From assembly GCA_002762985.1 (NCBI GenBank), contig PCXZ01000029.1, positions 1 through 51,815 of the forward strand: a DNA stretch of 51,815 bases. Reading direction: 5' to 3'. This DNA is from Candidatus Woesearchaeota archaeon CG10_big_fil_rev_8_21_14_0_10_44_13. GTDB lineage: Archaea; Nanobdellota; Nanobdellia; Woesearchaeales; UBA12501. Both the position numbers and the translations under genes were made by a program. Under the pieces are notes generated by a model. It was not told the DNA's origin, made no database searches, and saw nothing but the letters and a program-made list of their open reading frames with translations. Below are positions 45,540-51,815 of this stretch, in pieces (positions within the stretch are counted from its first letter, which is position 1; each line of letters begins with the position of its first letter).

Positions 45540-47201
45540 ATGGCAGAAAAAGTCGCAAGAAATGATAAAGGCAGCAGCAGTGAGGAAGAGCAGAGCCTCT
45601 TCTGGGCAGACCAGCTGGCTGATGAGATCATAAACAGGCAGGATTTCCGCTATACAAAAGATAAGATACCCAAGTTCAAGGAGTTTGTGGTAAAGACATC
45701 TGCGTCATTATCAGGGGTTCTCCACATAGGAAGATTGAGCGACACAATAAGAGGAGCGACTGTCCACAAGGCATTGCAGGACGCAGGCGTGAAATCAAGG
45801 CTCATCTGGACAGCAGAGGATATGGATCCATTGAGGAAAGTGCCTGAAGGCGTGCCTAAGGAGTATGTGAAATATCTCGGGATGCCTGTAACTGACATAC
45901 CTGATCCTGACGGCTGCCATAAGAGCTATGCTGACCATCACAAGGAGATCTATCTCAGGGTCATCGACCAGTTCGTCGACATGAAGATGGAGAAATTCTC
46001 GATGAGGGAAGAGTACAAGAAAGGAAGCTTCAGGGAGCAGATAAAAAAAATCCTTGAGAATATAGATGTTGTCAAGGAAATCCTGCTAAAGTACAGGGAT
46101 TCTCCGCTGCCCCAGGGATGGAGCCCTTTCACGCCGATATGCGCGAACTGCGGGAAAGTCGTCACGCCCCAGATCGAGAAGTTTGAGGATGGAAAGGTCC
46201 ATTATGTATGCAAGGATTATGATTTCGAGAAGACAAAGGCTGTAGGATGCGGGCACAAGGGGATCGCTGACCCGCTGAAAGATACTGGCAAGATGATGTG
46301 GAAGAGCGAATGGGCATCGCAATGGCAGCACTGGAACGTCTGCTCTGAAGGCGCAGGAAAAGAATATCAGGTCCCTAATTCGGCGTTCTGGGTCAATGCA
46401 GAGATCTGCGAAAGAGTGCTGGGCTATCCTCATCCAGTGCCCATATTCTACGAGCATCTGATGATTGACGGAGTGAAGATGTCAGCTTCGCTCGGGAATA
46501 TTGTCTATCCGAAGGAATGGCTCGAGGTCGCAAGCCCTGAACTGTTAAGGATGTTCTACAACAAGAGGCTGATGAAGACAAGGAGTTTTTCATGGAAAGA
46601 CCTCACTAACCTGTACAATGAGTATGACAGGATGGCTGAGATCTATGCTTCTGAGAAGACTGAGGATCCTGATAAGGCCAAGAAAGAGGAGCACAACAGG
46701 AGGCTGTTCGAGATCTCCCACGGCAAGGTCGTCCACAAGCCCCTGAAGCTGAGCTTTGCGCATGCTGTTGTCGTCTCGCAGATATTTACGAAAGAGGAGG
46801 ATATCATAAGAAGCCTCAGGAAAACAGGCCAGTGGCAGGACGAATACAAGGATGAGCTCATCGAAAGGCTGAAAAAGGCTAAGACATGGCTTAACAGCTA
46901 TGCTCCTGATGATGCCAAGTTCGAACTGCAGGTCGAGGTTTCCGACGAGATAAAGGCGAAGCTTAATGAGAAGCAGAAAGACGCGCTGAAGATGGTAGTG
47001 AAGACCGTCAGGAAGAAAGAATGGACGGACAGGGAACTGCATGACGAGTTCTACAACATCTGCAAGCAGGCTGAGCTTGATCCGAAGGAATTCTTCAGGG
47101 CCGCTTACCTGGTCTTATTGAAGAAAGAGAGGGGGCCGCAGCTGGCTAATTTTGTTCTGACATTAGGGGACAGGGCGCTGAGATTGTTTGATGGGGTTTG
47201 A
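45540..47201 (+). CDS. lysK: lysyl-tRNA synthetase, class I
   Basis: A 553-residue class I LysRS of the archaeal type. HIGH-like motif SGVLHIGRLSD (about 60), zinc cysteines (CANCGK and CGHKG, about 200-240), KMSAS signature in DGVKMSASLGN (about 313) and C-terminal helix cage. It charges tRNA-Lys in most archaea. The class II enzyme in the same window makes the pair redundant or specialised. A TATA box TTTAAATA near 45510 supports a leaderless start. Confidence 0.95.
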   Translation: MAEKVARNDKGSSSEEEQSLFWADQLADEIINRQDFRYTKDKIPKFKEFVVKTSASLSGVLHIGRLSDTIRGATVHKALQDAGVKSRLIWTAEDMDPLRKVPEGVPKEYVKYLGMPVTDIPDPDGCHKSYADHHKEIYLRVIDQFVDMKMEKFSMREEYKKGSFREQIKKILENIDVVKEILLKYRDSPLPQGWSPFTPICANCGKVVTPQIEKFEDGKVHYVCKDYDFEKTKAVGCGHKGIADPLKDTGKMMWKSEWASQWQHWNVCSEGAGKEYQVPNSAFWVNAEICERVLGYPHPVPIFYEHLMIDGVKMSASLGNIVYPKEWLEVASPELLRMFYNKRLMKTRSFSWKDLTNLYNEYDRMAEIYASEKTEDPDKAKKEEHNRRLFEISHGKVVHKPLKLSFAHAVVVSQIFTKEEDIIRSLRKTGQWQDEYKDELIERLKKAKTWLNSYAPDDAKFELQVEVSDEIKAKLNEKQKDALKMVVKTVRKKEWTDRELHDEFYNICKQAELDPKEFFRAAYLVLLKKERGPQLANFVLTLGDRALRLFDGV

Positions 47202-47217
47202 AGTCGGTTTTGTCATC

Positions 47218-47364
47218 TCATCCCCCCTTCAGCATCCTCTTCACAGCAAACTCAACAATATGCGATTTATTCCTGAAATGGCCTTCATTCCGGCCTTCGC
47301 GCAGCTTGGCCTGTATCAATGCTACTGTCTCCTCATCCACGCTGATGCTTAGGCGATGCTTCAT
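47218..47364 (-). CDS. ribbon-helix-helix regulator (second copy)
   Basis: A 48-residue RHH protein (MKHRLSISVDEETV..., HFRNKSHIVEFAVKRM), paralogous to the one at 44648-44788, with four extra residues before the helix. Its ATG overlaps the TGA of the gene upstream (ATGA). It is last in a three-gene unit, not first as in the kinase operon. Convergent with lysK with a 16-base gap. Confidence 0.75.
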   Translation of the reverse strand: MKHRLSISVDEETVALIQAKLREGRNEGHFRNKSHIVEFAVKRMLKGG

Positions 47365-47585
47365 CTTCCGCAGATCTCCTTTTCCATCAGGTAGATATTG
47401 TAATTTTCCCTTTTTATGATGCCTACTACGAAAAATCCCCTGCTTAACATATCATCAGCGATCTTTTCCACAGTCGATGTCCTTATCAGAGGGTTATTGC
47501 TCCCGGCAGCCTTTCCTTCAATATGCCTGTACAGTGCGTTCTCGATGGTTTTTTTCTCATCAGAAGGCAGCCAGCATTCTCGCAT
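47361..47585 (-). CDS. small protein, possibly winged-helix-like
   Basis: About 74 residues from ATG 47585 (a TTG upstream is possible). Helices (KKTIENALYRHIEGK, VEKIADDMLSRG) followed by a two-strand hairpin (FFVVGIIKRENYNIYLMEKE) resemble a small winged helix or RHH partner. It overlaps the 3' end of the upstream gene by 26 bases and the RHH gene by ATGA. Unknown; could be a toxin-like partner of the RHH protein. Confidence 0.5.
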   Translation of the reverse strand: MRECWLPSDEKKTIENALYRHIEGKAAGSNNPLIRTSTVEKIADDMLSRGFFVVGIIKRENYNIYLMEKEICGR

Positions 47586-47811
47586 TCGGGTCCTTATAGA
47601 TTTCATCAGAATAATATACAACCTTTATTTTCTTATCATTTGCCAATTCTTCTGTCCTTTTCTGGGCATAAAAATCATTGCACAAGGTCTGGGGGTCTTT
47701 AGAAAGAGAGCCATAATAATCCCAAAGCAGTTTGTAAACCCTGCCGAGCTGTTTCCCTTCAGCAGACCTTATCTTCAGCATGCGCGGCTCTATTTTTGTA
47801 AGCTTTTCCAT
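47560..47811 (-). CDS. small basic protein heading the second RHH operon
   Basis: An 83-residue protein, lysine-rich, mixed helix/strand (RVYKLLWDYYGSLSKDPQTLC, KKIKVVYYSDEIY). No family recognised. TATA decamer GATATATAAA at 47835-47844 and operator at 47856-47876 support the start. The operon order is this gene, a winged-helix-like gene, then RHH. Confidence 0.55.
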   Translation of the reverse strand: MEKLTKIEPRMLKIRSAEGKQLGRVYKLLWDYYGSLSKDPQTLCNDFYAQKRTEELANDKKIKVVYYSDEIYKDPNARMLAAF

Positions 47812-47855
47812 ATATAATATTATATCATATTACGGATATATAAATCTTTCGCTTC

Positions 47856-47876
47856 TTTACTACTTATTAGTGATAA
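47856..47876. promoter_or_regulatory. inverted-repeat operator before the second RHH operon
   Basis: TTTACTA and TTAGTGATAA flank a CTTA spacer, resembling 44836-44852. It is about 12 bases beyond the TATA decamer, similar to the spacing in the other RHH operon. Confidence 0.55.
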
Positions 47877-48094
47877 TGAAAACAAGAAACAAGACAGGAA
47901 AGCTCAAACCCCTAAAAACGCAAAATTCAGCATCATTACGGCCTATAAACCCATTCAGTAATCAAAAAATTTATAAAGAAAAACGTCTTTTTTTAGCTGA
48001 GAAAACACACCCCTAGACAGCTTCTGGGGATGGAATTTAAGCAGTATGCAGTGCCTATATCATTCCGATTTTCAGGCATTAATCAGGCGGTTAA

Positions 48095-50101
<2,007 letters not shown>

Positions 50102-50116
50102 TCGTTCTGTTTTTTA

Positions 50117-50247
50117 TTGAAAATTGTCGGGGTTTAATACCTCGGACTTCAGTCCGACAATTTTCAAGACTAAAAACTCGCCTATCAAGGCGAGGAGCGT
50201 AATACCCCTGCCTTTAGGCAGGGGATAGCTCCAAGCGGCGAGTTTTT
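50117..50247. mobile_element. multi-hairpin element E
   Basis: Nested perfect stems: TTGAAAATTGTCGG (50117-50130) with 50154-50167; CTCGCC/GGCGAG (50177-50182, 50189-50194); CCCCTGCC (50205-50212)/GGCAGGGG (50217-50224) with a TTTA loop; GGAGC/GCTCC; and an outer AAAAACTCGCC (50172-50182)/GGCGAGTTTTT (50237-50247) stem. The CCCCTGCC-TTTA-GGCAGGGG hairpin resembles the end of IS200/IS605 elements or a TnpB guide RNA remnant. No transposase is present. It shares an arm, inverted, with the element at the right edge. Confidence 0.55.
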
Positions 50248-50309
50248 ATTATATCCCCTCATCTATCCTCAGCGCAACATTTTTATAACCTGCAACAAAG
50301 GATATTGCC

Positions 50310-51668
50310 ATGAACCATCTCCGGCTCAAAAAAAGAGGCCAGACAGTATATATAATAATAGGCATTCTTGCGCTTACAGTGATAGTATTCGGCCTCTATA
50401 TCTATTCTTCGAGAGCAAAAGGCAGGGCGTCAGAAGAAGAGACGAATGTCCTTGAAAAGAGCGTGATTCCTTCTCTGAGTTTCTACATGAAGCAGAGCAT
50501 AGACAAGGCAAGCATTGATGTCATCAAGGAGATCGGCGCTCATGGAGGCCTCCTTGAACCTGAGTTGTATACCTGGACGGGAGCAACGAAGGTCGCTTAC
50601 ACCTGCCATAAGGATGATCCCGGTTCTGCGAAAGCGTGCAAGAATGTGATGATAACAAGGCAGCACATCGAGCAGCAGCTCGCAGATAACATACTTAAAA
50701 ACCTTAACGGCATCATCGACCTGAAAAGCTTCAGGGACCAGGGGATTGACATAAAAGAGGGTGAGAGGAAGGTGAAGGTCATACTCGGGAAGACTGCCCT
50801 TGTCATAGAGCTGGATTATCCGCTTGAGCTTAGCGTGGAGAACAAGGTCGAGAAGATAGACATATTCCAGTCCACAATAAAGCTTCCGCTAGGGATATTA
50901 TACGACCTTTCAACATATATCACGAATGCAGAGATGCAGGAGAAAGAGTTCAATATAACAGAATGGTACCAGAAGCATCCTGACCTGTTCATAACATTGG
51001 AGAGGGAGAAGATGGGCGCCGATTGGGTCTACCAGCTCGTGAAAGACGACTATCCTTTCAACTTCGCACTCCAGAAAACAGGCCTTCAGGAGGCAGAGAA
51101 CGGCTGCTGCTATAACCGCTATGACTTCTCATGCTTCAAGAATGTCCAGAAAGAGCAATGCGATGAGATACAAGGACAATATGACCCTAATCCTCTGTGC
51201 TACTGCCCTACAGAGGGAAGATTGAGCTGTGTCATCTCATTGCCGGATGCCGGATGCACAGAGCCTTACGCTGAAGTCCTGAAGCTCTCATATTATGAGA
51301 ATGCCCATGCCTCGCTGCCTGATCAAGCAGGTTTCAGGCACAGCATGTGCTGCAATATAGTGGCCTTCTACTTAACGCAGCAGCCGGATATAGTGGGGAG
51401 AGAATGCACAGGGAATGGCGCCGTCTTTGCCAGGCTTTCGTCTGCTGAGAACGGCCATGTCGATGACCCGGGCAATACGGGCCCATATTTCACAGAGAAG
51501 GCATGCATATCCGCCAAGAGAAACAGGATCTCATGCATGGCAAGGGAGGGGATATGCCTTGGCGAAGAGGAGCCCATAATCTCATTCATGCAGCCTGTCA
51601 ATTCACATGCAGGATATTCATATAAATATGATACGAAGATATGCTGCAAAGCGGAGAAGATCACATAA
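50310..51668 (+). CDS. membrane-anchored Cys-rich surface protein with class III-type signal
   Basis: A 452-residue protein. Positively charged start then QTVYIIIGILALTVIVFGLYIY (residues about 12-33), a class III-like membrane anchor. The ectodomain has a helical part (about 40-260) and a cysteine-rich C-terminal half with more than 15 cysteines (NGCCYNRYDFSCFKN, CYCPTEGRLSC, HSMCCNIV, ICCKAE), probably disulfide-bonded. TATA near 50281-50287 with a short leader. Flanked on both sides by structured elements. Confidence 0.75.
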   Translation: MNHLRLKKRGQTVYIIIGILALTVIVFGLYIYSSRAKGRASEEETNVLEKSVIPSLSFYMKQSIDKASIDVIKEIGAHGGLLEPELYTWTGATKVAYTCHKDDPGSAKACKNVMITRQHIEQQLADNILKNLNGIIDLKSFRDQGIDIKEGERKVKVILGKTALVIELDYPLELSVENKVEKIDIFQSTIKLPLGILYDLSTYITNAEMQEKEFNITEWYQKHPDLFITLEREKMGADWVYQLVKDDYPFNFALQKTGLQEAENGCCYNRYDFSCFKNVQKEQCDEIQGQYDPNPLCYCPTEGRLSCVISLPDAGCTEPYAEVLKLSYYENAHASLPDQAGFRHSMCCNIVAFYLTQQPDIVGRECTGNGAVFARLSSAENGHVDDPGNTGPYFTEKACISAKRNRISCMAREGICLGEEEPIISFMQPVNSHAGYSYKYDTKICCKAEKIT

Positions 51669-51707
51669 GGTCGCATAAAGCCGCATAGTGATTGCAGGCA
51701 TAATAAT

Positions 51708-51815
51708 AAAAACTCGCCGTTTGGAGCTACTGAAAATCTGCGGATTTTCATAGTCACGCTCGCTTCGCTCGGTGACTATCTCCGGCCTAAAGGTTACAAA
51801 ACCGAAGGTTTTGGA
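51708..51815. mobile_element. multi-hairpin element F (cut by window end)
   Basis: Bases 51708-51729 are the reverse complement of the right arm of element E (about 50226-50247) with one mismatch. Then come hairpins TGAAAATC/GATTTTCA (51731-51738, 51743-51750), ATAGTCAC/GTGACTAT (51750-51757, 51772-51779) and AAAACC/GGTTTT (51798-51803, 51807-51812). The hairpin tips differ from E although the arm is conserved. The element runs off the window, so its other end is not seen. Confidence 0.5.

Noticed and set aside
44648-47811. Classical type II toxin-antitoxin pairs
   Set aside because: RHH proteins are present, but neither partner resembles a known toxin such as RelE, VapC or MazF, so I describe them only as RHH operons.
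47876-48016. Short ORF upstream of gyrB starting MKTRNKTGK
   Set aside because: Low-complexity, Lys/Asn-rich, no ribosome site or promoter fit, and no conserved features visible; it probably is intergenic sequence before gyrB.

Overview
The window comes from an archaeon, most likely a DPANN-type lineage; I cannot fix the phylum from sequence alone. The archaeal signs are: most genes have a TATA box 24-30 bases before the start codon and little or no leader; there is an archaeal tRNA-Gln split by a bulge-helix-bulge intron; a class I lysyl-tRNA synthetase; archaeal Pth2, CTP-dependent riboflavin kinase and PyrI; class III (pilin-like) signal peptides; and an archaeal type IV pilus ATPase with two split membrane subunits. 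Genes with real leaders often carry a GGAGG-like ribosome site. All three stop codons are used normally.

Layout. 1-3.6 kb: a structured intergenic element, a zinc-ribbon/Nudix divergent pair, small membrane and TPR proteins, and a methyltransferase fused to a protein-kinase-like domain. 3.6-8.7 kb: purine (guaB-purA) and pyrimidine (pyrB-pyrI) operons, all on the minus strand. 8.7-18.3 kb: a minus-strand type IV pilus-like operon (wHTH protein, helical-repeat protein, secretion ATPase, two TadC-type membrane proteins, two surface proteins). 18.8-23.8 kb: lipoproteins, the intron-containing tRNA-Gln, an HtrA-like protease, a metallo-beta-lactamase gene broken by an in-frame TGA, a DUF6485-like protein, pth2 and a riboflavin kinase/regulator. 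24.2-32.5 kb: a complete diaminopimelate lysine pathway from aspartate (lysC, lrp, dapB, dapA, asd, lysA, dapF, dapL).

32.5-39.1 kb, facing the lysine operon, is the most unusual part: an Lrp-type regulator, an Orn/Lys/Arg-decarboxylase-type PLP enzyme, a full-length class II lysyl-tRNA synthetase, a small protein, an SPL-type radical SAM protein, a four-cysteine protein and a protein distantly resembling isonitrile synthases (DIT1/PvcA). The last four genes are joined by ATGA stop/start overlaps. A second, class I lysyl-tRNA synthetase lies about 9 kb away, so the genome carries both unrelated LysRS types.

39.3-47.8 kb: an AbrB-PhoU protein, then a ribbon-helix-helix (RHH) regulator overlapping two Ser/Thr-kinase-like proteins, one with an array of 25-residue repeats. 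A second operon ends in a paralogous RHH gene. Both RHH operons share an identical TATA decamer and a similar inverted-repeat operator. 48.1-51.8 kb: gyrB without gyrA beside it, then a cysteine-rich membrane-anchored surface protein flanked by two multi-hairpin elements in opposite orientation that share an arm.

No rRNA, CRISPR array or intact transposase gene was seen.
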